Shown here: positions 34,710-42,418 of the stretch, in pieces
How positions within the stretch are numbered: the stretch's first letter is position 1
Layout of the letters: every line of letters starts with the position of its first letter
Source of the DNA: Synechococcales cyanobacterium CNB
GTDB lineage: Bacteria; Planctomycetota; Phycisphaerae; Phycisphaerales; UBA1924
Assembly: GCA_030263455.1 (NCBI GenBank)
Contig: SZOZ01000007.1
Coordinates: 1-64,000 of the forward strand
Direction of reading: 5' to 3'
DNA length: 64,000 nucleotides
Program-made: the position numbers and the translations under genes
The notes under the pieces: generated by a model
The model's input: the letters and a program-made list of their open reading frames with translations, nothing else
Told to the model about the DNA's origin: nothing
The model's database searches: none

Positions 34710-35648
34710 TCATCCGTTGTCGTACCGCACCCACTCCAGGCACAGCCCCGCGGGCGGCAGTGTCGGGCCGGCGCGGCGGCGGTCGCGCGACGCCAGAATC
34801 TCCGGCATCGACGCCACGTCCATCTTCCCCCGCCCCACCTCGTGCAGCGTTCCCGCGATGATCCGCACCATGTTGTAGAGGAAGCCGCTGCCCGACACGT
34901 CGATGCGGATCAGCGCGCCGCTGGCCGGGCTTCCTGTGTTGCCGCCCGGCACACCCGCCAACCCATCCACCACGCGCACCCGGCAATCGAAGATCGTCCG
35001 CACCGTCGTCTGCCGCCCGTGCCCCGCCGCCGCGAACGCCGCGAAGTCATGCTCGCCCACCAGCAGACGCGCCGCCCGGTCCATCGCCCCCGCGTTCAGG
35101 GTGCGCCACGAGTGGAACACCCACCGCCGCTCCCACAACGGCCGGTCCTCCGAGCACAGGATCGTGTACGAGTACGCCTTCGCCCGCGCATCGGCGATCG
35201 GGTCGAACGCCTCCGGCACGACCTCGACCCCCGTCACCAGCACGTCCTCGGGGAGCCGCGCGTTCACCGCGAGGCGCAGCCGGTCCAGACCGCGCGCCAC
35301 GGGCCACCCCGAGCGCCCCCGCGACGCCGCCTCCGTCCCGCCGCCGTCGCCTTCTCCGCCCCCCCCCTCGTCGCCCGAGCACGTGAACGCCGCCACCTGC
35401 CCGCGCGCATGCACGCCCGCATCGGTCCGCGACGCCCCGGCTAGCCGCACCGGCTCGCGCACCACCTCCCGCGCCGCCCGCTCGACGATCTCCTGCACCG
35501 TCCGCAGCACCGCCCGGCCCTCGCGTGCCTCCGAACCCGCCGGCACGGGCGCGGCCCCCGGGTTCACAGCCGGGTTCGGCGGCTCCTGCTTCTGCCACCC
35601 GTGGAACGCCGTCCCCTCGTACGCGATGGTCAACTTGTACCGCGGCAC
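34710..35648 (-). CDS. truA: tRNA pseudouridine synthase TruA
   Basis: 312 residues from GTG 35648; an earlier GTG at 35654 touches a TAGGCT element and is less likely. MPRYKLTIAYEGTAFHGWQ matches the family start. RLAGASRTDAGVHARGQVAAF holds the catalytic Asp, and FLYNMVRIIAGTL is the C-terminal RNA-contact motif. Modifies U38-40 of tRNA anticodon stems. Two low-complexity insertions are odd: a Pro/Ala-rich one near residue 30, and a Gly/Glu-rich one (about 93-110) containing a nine-C run (35359-35367 on plus). Confidence 0.92.
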   Translation of the reverse strand: MPRYKLTIAYEGTAFHGWQKQEPPNPAVNPGAAPVPAGSEAREGRAVLRTVQEIVERAAREVVREPVRLAGASRTDAGVHARGQVAAFTCSGDEGGGGEGDGGGTEAASRGRSGWPVARGLDRLRLAVNARLPEDVLVTGVEVVPEAFDPIADARAKAYSYTILCSEDRPLWERRWVFHSWRTLNAGAMDRAARLLVGEHDFAAFAAAGHGRQTTVRTIFDCRVRVVDGLAGVPGGNTGSPASGALIRIDVSGSGFLYNMVRIIAGTLHEVGRGKMDVASMPEILASRDRRRAGPTLPPAGLCLEWVRYDNG

Positions 35649-35759
35649 GCCCACAGCCTATCCGCCCCATTTCCCGGGCCAGATACGGCTCGAATGTGAA
35701 CCCGCGCCCCCGAACCGACCGATCTGCCCCGCGAGACGGCCTCGACGCGGGGAGTGCGC

Positions 35760-36320
35760 ATGAGCGGCATGGTCTTCGGAATCGGCCTCAGCAAGACGGG
35801 CACCAACAGCCTCAACGAGGCTCTGTGCACCCTCGGCTACCGCTCTCTGCACTACCCCGATTGCGTGCTCATGCTCGCGGGCCGATACGACGATGCCCTC
35901 TGCGGGCACGACGCCGCCACGGACATCTCCGTCGCCGCTTTCTTCCGCGAACTCGACGCGGCCTACCCCGGCTCGAAGTTCATCCTCACCGTGCGCTCCC
36001 TCGGCGCGTGGCTGCGTTCCGTGGGCGAGCACATGGCCCGACGCCCGCCCGAGTCCATGCACCCCGGCGAGCCGCGCGGCGAGGTCCGCCTTCGGCTCTA
36101 CGGCACGCGCGGGTGGGATGCCGACCTCTTTGTCGAGGCCTACCGCCGCCATACCGCCGCCGTGCGCGCCCATTTCGCCGGTCGCCAGGGCGACCTGCTC
36201 GTCCTCGACGTCTGCAACGGCGAGGGCTGGGAGAAACTCTGCCCGTTCCTCGGCAGACCGATCCCCGCCGCGGCGTTCCCCGCCCTCAACCGCACCTCGG
36301 AGCGGCTCAAGACGGCGTGA
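35760..36320 (+). CDS. Sulfotransferase family protein (Sulfotransfer_4-like)
   Basis: 186 residues. The N-terminal FGIGLSKTGTNSLNEALCTLGYRSLHYP is a PAPS 5'-phosphosulfate loop (SKTGT), and FILTVRSLGAWLRSVGEHM supplies the 3'-phosphate-binding Arg/Ser stretch. These enzymes move sulfate from PAPS to a carbohydrate or other acceptor. It stands alone between truA and the transsulfuration genes. Start ATG 35760 preferred to GTG 35754. Confidence 0.78.
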   Translation: MSGMVFGIGLSKTGTNSLNEALCTLGYRSLHYPDCVLMLAGRYDDALCGHDAATDISVAAFFRELDAAYPGSKFILTVRSLGAWLRSVGEHMARRPPESMHPGEPRGEVRLRLYGTRGWDADLFVEAYRRHTAAVRAHFAGRQGDLLVLDVCNGEGWEKLCPFLGRPIPAAAFPALNRTSERLKTA

Positions 36321-36335
36321 GGTCGCACGATCGCG

Positions 36336-37487
36336 TCATCCGAGCGCGTGCTCGACGTCCGCCAGCAGGTCGTCGCCGTCCTCGATGCCCACGCTGAAGC
36401 GCACCAGGCCGTCGGAGATGCCCAGGCGGGCGCGCTGCTCGGGCGGCACGCTCGCGTGCGTCATGATGCCCGGGTGCTCGACGAGCGACTCCACCCCCCC
36501 GAGCGACTCGGCGAGGCTGAAGATCGTCAGGCGTTCGAGGAACCGGCGCGCGTCTTCGATCCCGCCCTTGAGTTCCGCGGTGATCATGCCCCCGAAGCCG
36601 CGCATCTGCCGCGTCGCCAGGTGGTGCTGCGGGTGCGACGAGAGGCCGGGATAGATCACGCGCTTCACCTTCGGGTGCTGCTCCAGCCACGCCGCCAGCC
36701 GGCAGGCGTTCATGCAGTGCCTCTCCATCCGAACGTGCAGCGTCTTCGTCGATCGCAGCAGCAGGAAGCAGTCGAAGGGGGACGGCACCGCCCCGACCGC
36801 GTTCTGGACGAACTTCAGCCGCTCGTGCAGGTCCGGGTCGTTCACGACCAGCGCACCACCGACGACGTCCGAGTGCCCGCCGAGGTACTTCGTGGAGGAA
36901 TGGCACACGATGTCCGCCCCGAGCGCGAGCGGGTTCTGCAGGAACGGCGACGCGAACGTGTTGTCCACCGCCAGCAGCGCGCCCCGCTCGTGCGCGATCG
37001 AGGCGGTGCGCCGCAGGTCGATCACCTTCAGCATCGGGTTCGTCGGCGTCTCCAGCCACACCAGCCGCGTGCGCTCGGTCATGGCGTCGCGCGTGGCGGA
37101 CTCGTCCGTCATGTCCACCAGCGAGACCTTCAGGCCGTGGCGCGTGAAGACGCGGTTGAAGAGCCGGTTCGTCCCCCCGTAGACGTCGTCGCACAGCAGC
37201 ACGTGATCTCCCGGCTCGAAGAGGTGCAGCACGCACTCCATCGCCGCGCACCCGCTGGCGAAGCACAGCCCGTGCCGACCGCCTTCGAGCGAGGCGAGGT
37301 TGGCTTCGAGCGCCTTGCGGGTCGGGTTGCTCGACCGCGAGTAGTCGTAGTCGCTCTTGATGACGCCCGGGCTTTCCTGCACGTAGGTCGCCGTCTGGTA
37401 GATCGGCGTCATGATCGCGCCCGTCGTCGGGTCCGGCCGCTGGCCGGCGTGGATGGCGCGCGTCCCGAACCGCTGCTCGCTGCTCAT
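36336..37487 (-). CDS. Cystathionine gamma-lyase / gamma-synthase family PLP enzyme
   Basis: 383 residues. PLP fold type I of the Cys/Met metabolism family: PIYQTATYVQ, YSRSSNPTRKALE, the PLP lysine in HSSTKYLGGHSD, and the C-terminal ESLGGVESLVEHP. It is the second gene of a two-gene operon behind cystathionine beta-synthase (9-base gap), so cystathionine gamma-lyase in reverse transsulfuration (homocysteine to cysteine) is the more likely job. The family sequence alone cannot exclude gamma-synthase. AAGGGCAG precedes the ATG and is part of a heptad repeat. Confidence 0.88.
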   Translation of the reverse strand: MSSEQRFGTRAIHAGQRPDPTTGAIMTPIYQTATYVQESPGVIKSDYDYSRSSNPTRKALEANLASLEGGRHGLCFASGCAAMECVLHLFEPGDHVLLCDDVYGGTNRLFNRVFTRHGLKVSLVDMTDESATRDAMTERTRLVWLETPTNPMLKVIDLRRTASIAHERGALLAVDNTFASPFLQNPLALGADIVCHSSTKYLGGHSDVVGGALVVNDPDLHERLKFVQNAVGAVPSPFDCFLLLRSTKTLHVRMERHCMNACRLAAWLEQHPKVKRVIYPGLSSHPQHHLATRQMRGFGGMITAELKGGIEDARRFLERLTIFSLAESLGGVESLVEHPGIMTHASVPPEQRARLGISDGLVRFSVGIEDGDDLLADVEHALG

Positions 37488-37490
37488 GCT

Positions 37491-37511
37491 CTGCCCTTAG
37501 CCCTGCGCCCT
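37491..37511. repeat. Heptad repeat at the cbs/metB-like junction
   Basis: Three 7-base units, CTGCCCT TAGCCCT GCGCCCT, overlap the cbs stop codon (TTA 37497-37499 on plus) and the ribosome-binding site of the next gene. Confidence 0.55.
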
Positions 37512-38882
37512 TCGGCTCAGGTAGTCAATCACGTCGATCTGCGACACGATCCCCACGATCCTCCCGTGGTCCACCACCACGGCCACCCGGTCCTTCTCAA
37601 AGATCGGGAACAACTCTTCCACCCGCGCCTTGGGATAGACGACCCCGTCCAGCGGGTTCGCCACCTCGCGCACCGGCGAGTCCGGCCCCACCCGACCCGT
37701 CTGCAACCCCCGCAGCAGGTCGATCTCGTGCACGATCCCCTTCGGCCTGCCCTGCCCGTTCGTCAGCGGCACCTGCGAGATGCCGCGCGTCCGCATCAAC
37801 TCCGCCACGCGCGCGACCGTCGCCCCCTCGTCCACCGTCACCACCTCGCCGTGCGGCTGGCGCAGCACGTCTTCGACCACGCCCATCTGCCGCGCAGGCT
37901 CCAGGAAACCGTGGTCCTTCATCCACGCGTCCGACAGGAACTTCGTGATGTACCGCGTCCCCGAGTCCGGCAGCACTGTCACGATGCGCTTGCCCGGCCC
38001 GAGCTCCTTGGCCAACTCCACCGCCACGTGCACGTTCCCGCCCGACGAGCCGCCGCAGAACAGGCCCTCCTCGCGCACCAGCCGACGCGCCATCACGAAG
38101 CACTGCCGATCGTCCACCTGGCGCATCTCGTCGACGGCCTTCATGTCGAAGGCCTCGCACACGATGTCGTCCCCCAGCCCCTCGACCTTGTACACGTGCG
38201 CCTCACCCGGAGTCCCCGTGTAGAACAGGCTGTAGTGCACCGACCCGAGCGGGTCGACGCCGACCACGCGCACGCTCCGTCCCGTCTCGCGGTTCTTCTC
38301 CTTGATGAACCGGCCGATGCCCGAGATCGTGCCGCCCGTCCCCACGCCCGCCACGAACGCATCGAACTCGCCGCCCGTCTCGTCCCAGATCTCGGGGCCG
38401 GTGCGCCGGTAGTGCGCGTCGATGTTCGCCGGCGAGTGGTACTGGTTCACGTAGAACCCGCCCGGCGTCTCGCGGGCCAGCCGCTTCGCCACGTTCACGT
38501 AGTGCTCCGGCGAGTCGCCCGGCACGTCGGTCGGCGTGATGACGACCTCCGCGCCGAACGCCTTGAGCATGTTCACCTTCTCCAGGCTCATCTTGTCCGG
38601 CATGGTGAAGATGCACTTGTACCCCTTCACCGCTGCCGCCATCGCCAGCCCCAGTCCCGTGTTCCCGCTCGTGTTCTCGACGATGGTGCCCCCCGGGCGC
38701 AGCTGCCCGCTCCGCTCCGCTTCCTCGACGATGTGCAGGGCCATGCGGTCCTTGATCGACCCGGCCGGGTTCATGTACTCGCACTTGACCAGCACTTCCG
38801 CCGCGCCCGCAGGCACGACCCGCCGCAGCCGCACCAGAGGCGTGTGCCCGACAGCATCCAGAATCGATTCAAAGCACCTCAT
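37497..38882 (-). CDS. cbs: Cystathionine beta-synthase with CBS domain pair
   Basis: 461 residues with AGGAG upstream. PLP fold II catalytic part (about 1-335): VKCEYMNPAGSIKDRMA (PLP Lys), ENTSGNTGLGLAMAAA and VAGVGTGGTISGIGRFIKE. Two C-terminal CBS modules (about 345-461) resemble the eukaryotic-type regulatory region. Makes cystathionine from serine and homocysteine. Forms an operon with the gamma-family PLP enzyme, together giving reverse transsulfuration. Confidence 0.93.
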   Translation of the reverse strand: MRCFESILDAVGHTPLVRLRRVVPAGAAEVLVKCEYMNPAGSIKDRMALHIVEEAERSGQLRPGGTIVENTSGNTGLGLAMAAAVKGYKCIFTMPDKMSLEKVNMLKAFGAEVVITPTDVPGDSPEHYVNVAKRLARETPGGFYVNQYHSPANIDAHYRRTGPEIWDETGGEFDAFVAGVGTGGTISGIGRFIKEKNRETGRSVRVVGVDPLGSVHYSLFYTGTPGEAHVYKVEGLGDDIVCEAFDMKAVDEMRQVDDRQCFVMARRLVREEGLFCGGSSGGNVHVAVELAKELGPGKRIVTVLPDSGTRYITKFLSDAWMKDHGFLEPARQMGVVEDVLRQPHGEVVTVDEGATVARVAELMRTRGISQVPLTNGQGRPKGIVHEIDLLRGLQTGRVGPDSPVREVANPLDGVVYPKARVEELFPIFEKDRVAVVVDHGRIVGIVSQIDVIDYLSRRAQG

Positions 38883-39021
38883 GGCACACTCCTGGAATCA
38901 CGGGACGCGTCCGCCCGCAGCCGCCGCACGGGAGGATAGCGGCGACCCGCTCCCCACCCCGGCAGCGCCCGCCCGGCCCCGCTCCGATCGCCGCTCGCCA
39001 CCCCCACGCGCGCGTGCCGCT

Positions 39022-39049
39022 CGCCAACCGCCATCCGCTATCCGCCCCT
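39022..39049. repeat. Heptad repeat at the end of the dciA-like gene
   Basis: Four 7-base units: CGCCAAC CGCCATC CGCTATC CGCCCCT. They run from intergenic sequence into the last codons of the minus-strand gene. Confidence 0.55.
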
Positions 39050-39400
39050 CTTGTTCCTCACCCGCATCACCACCCGCCGAATCCCCCCCCCTGCGCGATC
39101 CTGCAGCGCGGCCCGGCCGCCCGAGCGCAGCCAGCGATCCACGCGGAACCGCGTCGCCCCGTCCGTCACCTCGACCGTCACCACGCCCCCCACGAAACGC
39201 ACGACGCGCGACCGCCCGGCGAGTTCCGGCGGGCAGAGCGCGGCCCACGCCCCCGCCAGCCCTCCCGTCAGCCGACGCTCTCGCTCCAGCCCTTCTGCCA
39301 CCGCCCGCGCCGCCGCACCGATCGCGACGCCAGGCTCTCGCACGGCGCGAAACTTCTGCAAACGCGCGATCTCGCCGGCCGCATGACCCGCCCGCCTCAT
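39038..39400 (-). CDS. DUF721/DciA-like protein
   Basis: 120 residues. The middle (about 48-85: LAGAWAALCPPELAGRSRVVRFVGGVVTVEVTD, in part) and the ATRFRVDRWLRSGG stretch follow the DUF721/DciA pattern, a KH-like fold. DciA recruits the replicative helicase in bacteria that lack DnaC (family knowledge). Start ATG 39400 has TAGGAT 6 bases upstream and no ribosome-binding site. A C9 run (39083-39091 on plus) lies in the gene. The family match is by eye and moderate. Confidence 0.6.
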   Translation of the reverse strand: MRRAGHAAGEIARLQKFRAVREPGVAIGAAARAVAEGLERERRLTGGLAGAWAALCPPELAGRSRVVRFVGGVVTVEVTDGATRFRVDRWLRSGGRAALQDRAGGGIRRVVMRVRNKRGG

Positions 39401-39520
39401 CCCGCCATCCTACCACCCAGCCGCCGACCGCAGCCGGTCTCGTTCACTGTCCGCTCGCCCCTGTCCCGTTTTCCCCTTCGGACAGTTGGCTCTTCGGCCA
39501 TTCGGCTCTGTGCGCTCTGC

Positions 39521-39526
39521 TACCCT
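39521..39526 (+). promoter_or_regulatory. Putative leaderless -10 element of the ABC ATPase gene
   Basis: TACCCT, then CCCTCCCC and ATG 39535. Same TAnnnT-N8-ATG geometry as surE and trpS. Confidence 0.4.
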
Positions 39527-39534
39527 CCCTCCCC

Positions 39535-40698
39535 ATGACCACCGCCATCCGCATCGTCGGCCTGGTCAAGGAGTTCCCGCCCGTCGCCCGCGCGCCGCGC
39601 ACCCGGGCCGTTGACGGCGTCTCCCTCGACGTTGAGCCGGGCGAGCTCTTCTTCCTGCTCGGCCCCTCAGGCTGCGGCAAGACGACGCTTCTGCGCATGA
39701 TCGCGGGGTTCATCCAACCCACGGGCGGCACGATCGCCTTCGCCTCCTCTCCTCCCGGCGCCCGATGCCCGGCGCCCGATGCCTCCTTCCGCGACGTCAC
39801 CCGCATGCCGCCCAACAGGCGGAACACCGGCATGGTCTTCCAGTCCTACGCCCTCTGGCCGCACATGACGGTGGAGCAGAACGTGGCCTTCGGCCTGGGC
39901 GTGCGGCGCGTCCCCACCCCTGAGAGGACGGCCCGCGTGCGCGAGGCCCTCGACGCCGTCCGCATGGGCGACTACGCCAGGCGCAAGCCCACCCAGCTCT
40001 CCGGTGGTCAGCAGCAGCGCGTCGCGCTCGCCCGCGCCCTCGTCGTTCGCCCCGACGTGCTGCTGCTCGACGAGCCGCTCTCGAACCTCGACGCGAAACT
40101 CCGCATCGAACTCCGCGCCGAGATCCGTCGCATCTGCAAGCAGGCCGGTCTCACCACCGTCTACGTCACCCACGACCAGAAGGAGGCCCTGAGCATGGCC
40201 GACCGCGTCGCCATCATGGACGCGGGCCGGGTCGTGCAACTCGGAGCGCCGGCGGACCTCTACCGCCGGCCCCGCTCACGCTTTGTCGCCGAGTTCCTCG
40301 GCGAGACGAACTTCCTCGACGCCGAAGTCCTCGGCGTTGAGAGCGGCGTCGCCCGCCTGCGCACCCCCGCCGGCGAACTCGCCGCGCTCATCGCGGATGA
40401 CGGGGCGCGGAGCGAAAGCGTGCGCCACGCTCCCGCATCCCGAGTCACCCTCAGCATCCGTCCCGAGGCCCTCCGCCTCCTCCCCTCTTCGCAGGACTCG
40501 GGACTCAGGACTCACCAACCCACCCTCCCTGCACGCCTGCTCGACACCGTCTACCTGGGTGAGATCGCCCAGCACACGCTGGAGCTGCCCGGCGGCGCGC
40601 GATTGAAGGCCGCGGAACTCAACCCCCCCCCCACGCCCGCGCGCGCCAGCGACCTCCGCATCGCCGTCGATCCGGCCGACGTGGTCATCATCCCGTGA
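39535..40698 (+). CDS. ABC transporter ATP-binding protein (PotA/FbpC/CysA type)
   Basis: 387 residues. Walker A GPSGCGKTT (43-51), Q-loop VFQSYALWPHMT (101-112), signature LSGGQQQR, Walker B VLLLDEPLSNLD, H-loop YVTHD. A C-terminal TOBE region follows (about 270-387). This is the subtype that powers importers of polyamines, iron, sulfate or sugars. No permease or binding protein lies nearby, so the substrate is open. Two insertions come from repeat DNA: residues ~70-84 (SSPPGARCPAPDASF), where homologues pass directly into DVTRMPPNRRN, and residues ~320-330 (SSQDSGLRTHQP). A C10 run (40623-40632) lies near the 3' end. The stop overlaps the convergent deacetylase gene by 11 bases. Confidence 0.9.
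   Translation: MTTAIRIVGLVKEFPPVARAPRTRAVDGVSLDVEPGELFFLLGPSGCGKTTLLRMIAGFIQPTGGTIAFASSPPGARCPAPDASFRDVTRMPPNRRNTGMVFQSYALWPHMTVEQNVAFGLGVRRVPTPERTARVREALDAVRMGDYARRKPTQLSGGQQQRVALARALVVRPDVLLLDEPLSNLDAKLRIELRAEIRRICKQAGLTTVYVTHDQKEALSMADRVAIMDAGRVVQLGAPADLYRRPRSRFVAEFLGETNFLDAEVLGVESGVARLRTPAGELAALIADDGARSESVRHAPASRVTLSIRPEALRLLPSSQDSGLRTHQPTLPARLLDTVYLGEIAQHTLELPGGARLKAAELNPPPTPARASDLRIAVDPADVVIIP
39754..39784. repeat. Heptad repeat inside the ABC ATPase gene (first)
   Basis: On the minus strand AGGCATC GGGCGCC GGGCATC GGGCGCC; equivalently two copies of the 14-mer CCCGGCGCCCGATG on plus. It encodes an extra loop absent from the family pattern. Confidence 0.65.
40493..40513. repeat. Heptad repeat inside the ABC ATPase gene (second)
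   Basis: AGGACTC GGGACTC AGGACTC on the plus strand, three 7-base units in the TOBE-region coding sequence. Confidence 0.6.
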
Positions 40699-41536
40699 CG
40701 GCCTGCCTCGCTGTCCTTGCCCCGGACTCCCGCGACAGCAACTCCCCCACCGTCATCCACGCGAAGTCCGACAGCAGCGAGGCAAAGCGTGCCCCGCAGC
40801 GGTCCAGGTTGTTGTAGTGCCGGAAGGCGTGCGAGCGGCGCAGCCCCGACATCCGCGGCTGACCCGGATCGATCTCCCACGGGTGGATGTAGAAGACGTA
40901 GGGCGTCCCCGAGCGCAGAATGCGCCGAACGCCGCGCTTGAACACCGGGTACGGGATCAGCCGGAAGTACCCCCCCCCTGCCCACGGCAGGCCCCGCCTG
41001 CCCAGCTGCAGCGTGGAGACGCACACCTCGTGGAAGCCCGGCCTGATCTCGGCGATCGGCTCGCCCGCGTCCATGCCCGCCAGCCTCCCGTAGCGATCGT
41101 GCGCCACCGTCGGGAACGCCGACGAGTCATACGCGAACCCTTCCTCTCGCAGAACGTCGATCGCCCAGTCGGTGATGGAGAACGACGGCGCGCGATAGCC
41201 GCGCACCACCGCCCCGGTCAGGTCTTCCGTGAGCCGCTTCGCCCGGCGCACGTCCTCGCGGAACTGCTCGTGCGTGAGCGTGTAGATGAGGTCATGCCCG
41301 TACCCGTGGCTGGCGATCTCGTGCCCGGCGGCCGCGATGCGCTTGATGAGCGATGGGCACCTGTCGGCCACCCAGCCGAGAATGAAACAGGTGCAGCGCA
41401 CCCCGCGCTCCGCCATCAGTTCAAGCATCCGGTCGGTGTTCCGCTCGACGCGCAACTCGCGCTCGTCCCACGTGTCGCGCGCAACGACAGCCCGCAGGTT
41501 CTCGACCTGGAACCAGTCCTCCACGTCGATCGACAT
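40688..41536 (-). CDS. Polysaccharide deacetylase (PEP-CTERM/exosortase-locus type)
   Basis: 282 residues from ATG 41536, giving the classical start MSIDVEDWFQVENL. NodB-fold motifs: SIDVEDWF (catalytic Asp and metal Asp), EIASHGYGHDLIY (metal His pair, SHGYxH), GYRAPSFSI (motif 3), and FYIHPWEID near the C-terminus (motif 5). The subfamily pattern resembles the deacetylases of exosortase-linked polysaccharide loci. Predicted to remove N-acetyl groups from a hexosamine polymer or intermediate. The next gene on the strand is a formyltransferase-like enzyme. A C9 run (40970-40978) is in the gene. Confidence 0.88.
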   Translation of the reverse strand: MSIDVEDWFQVENLRAVVARDTWDERELRVERNTDRMLELMAERGVRCTCFILGWVADRCPSLIKRIAAAGHEIASHGYGHDLIYTLTHEQFREDVRRAKRLTEDLTGAVVRGYRAPSFSITDWAIDVLREEGFAYDSSAFPTVAHDRYGRLAGMDAGEPIAEIRPGFHEVCVSTLQLGRRGLPWAGGGYFRLIPYPVFKRGVRRILRSGTPYVFYIHPWEIDPGQPRMSGLRRSHAFRHYNNLDRCGARFASLLSDFAWMTVGELLSRESGARTARQAVTG

Positions 41537-41544
41537 GGCCGCCG

Positions 41545-41608
41545 GGGCATCAGGCATCTGGCAGCGGGCAGCAGGTCCGTCCTTCCCTGGTGCCCGGTGC
41601 CTGGCGCC
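41545..41608. repeat. Heptad repeats between formyltransferase and deacetylase genes
   Basis: Two blocks: GGGCATC AGGCATC TGGCAGC GGGCAGC (41545-41572) and TGGTGCC CGGTGCC TGGCGCC (41588-41608), ending exactly at the stop codon of the formyltransferase gene. Most units fit NGGNNNC. Unit GGGCATC also occurs in the ABC-gene array. Confidence 0.7.
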
Positions 41609-42400
41609 TCATCCCTTCTCCAGCATCCTATGGCCCCGTCTCCTGAACGCCTTCACGTCGCCCGGCTTCGGGAACGAGAAGTACTTCTTCCCCGACATGT
41701 CGAGCGGTGTTGCTTCGACAGGCCCGGCCCGGAACCGCTCGAGCACGCGGATCATCAATCTTGCGCCCTCGCGCTTCGTCCCCGTGATGACCCGGTCCAG
41801 CGAGTCGCGCTCGCGCAGTGGGAACTCGAGCGTGTCGATCACGCCGCCCGCGTCCAGTTGTTCCGCCATCTCGTGCACCGTCACCACCGCCGCCCGCTCC
41901 CCGTGGAGCAACTGCCAGAAGTTCGGCATCATCCCGCGGTAGACCGGCAGCCGGCCAGAGTGGATGTTGATGCACGCCACCCGGGCCGCGGCCAGGATGT
42001 CGCGCCGGAAAATCTCCGGCGCGGCGACGGAAACGATCACGTCCGGCCTCAACTCGTCGCGCACCCGCGCGACGTACTCGGAGTCGTTCACCGAGCGCGC
42101 CGGCACAATCGGCACGCCCGCCTCGCTCGCCAGCGCCGCGATGGTCCGCCGCCTCGCCTTCGCCAGCGCGAAACGCCAGCACAGCCGCACGAAGTCCACC
42201 GGCCCGTAGAACCGCCACATCCGCAGCGCGGTCTTGTGCATCGGCTCGTGGAACGCCTCGCTCACGGTAATGCCGACCAGGTCGATGCGGTCGCGCGGGC
42301 ACTCGGCAAAGAAGACCTCGAAGAACCGCACGACGTACAGCGGATCGTCCTCGGTGACGATCAGCACGCGGAGCGGAGGGCGCGTCTCGGGCGGATTCAT
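41609..42400 (-). CDS. Methionyl-tRNA formyltransferase-like (sugar N-formyltransferase candidate)
   Basis: 263 residues of the formyltransferase fold: RVLIVTEDDPLYVVRFFEVFF start, the catalytic Asn/His stretch INIHSGRLPVYRG, and a ...DAGGVID... loop in the place of the usual catalytic Asp motif. It lacks the C-terminal tRNA-binding domain of Fmt. It lies between a deacetylase and a glycosyltransferase, so N-formylation of an amino sugar is a better fit than initiator tRNA. Formyl donor is presumably 10-formyl-THF. Confidence 0.72.
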   Translation of the reverse strand: MNPPETRPPLRVLIVTEDDPLYVVRFFEVFFAECPRDRIDLVGITVSEAFHEPMHKTALRMWRFYGPVDFVRLCWRFALAKARRRTIAALASEAGVPIVPARSVNDSEYVARVRDELRPDVIVSVAAPEIFRRDILAAARVACINIHSGRLPVYRGMMPNFWQLLHGERAAVVTVHEMAEQLDAGGVIDTLEFPLRERDSLDRVITGTKREGARLMIRVLERFRAGPVEATPLDMSGKKYFSFPKPGDVKAFRRRGHRMLEKG

Positions 42401-42418
42401 GGCGGGCGTCCGTGCTTG

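Noticed and set aside
36348-38939. 863-residue open frame opposite the metB-like and cbs genes
   Set aside because: No recognisable domain and low-complexity composition; antisense to two PLP enzymes with intact active sites.
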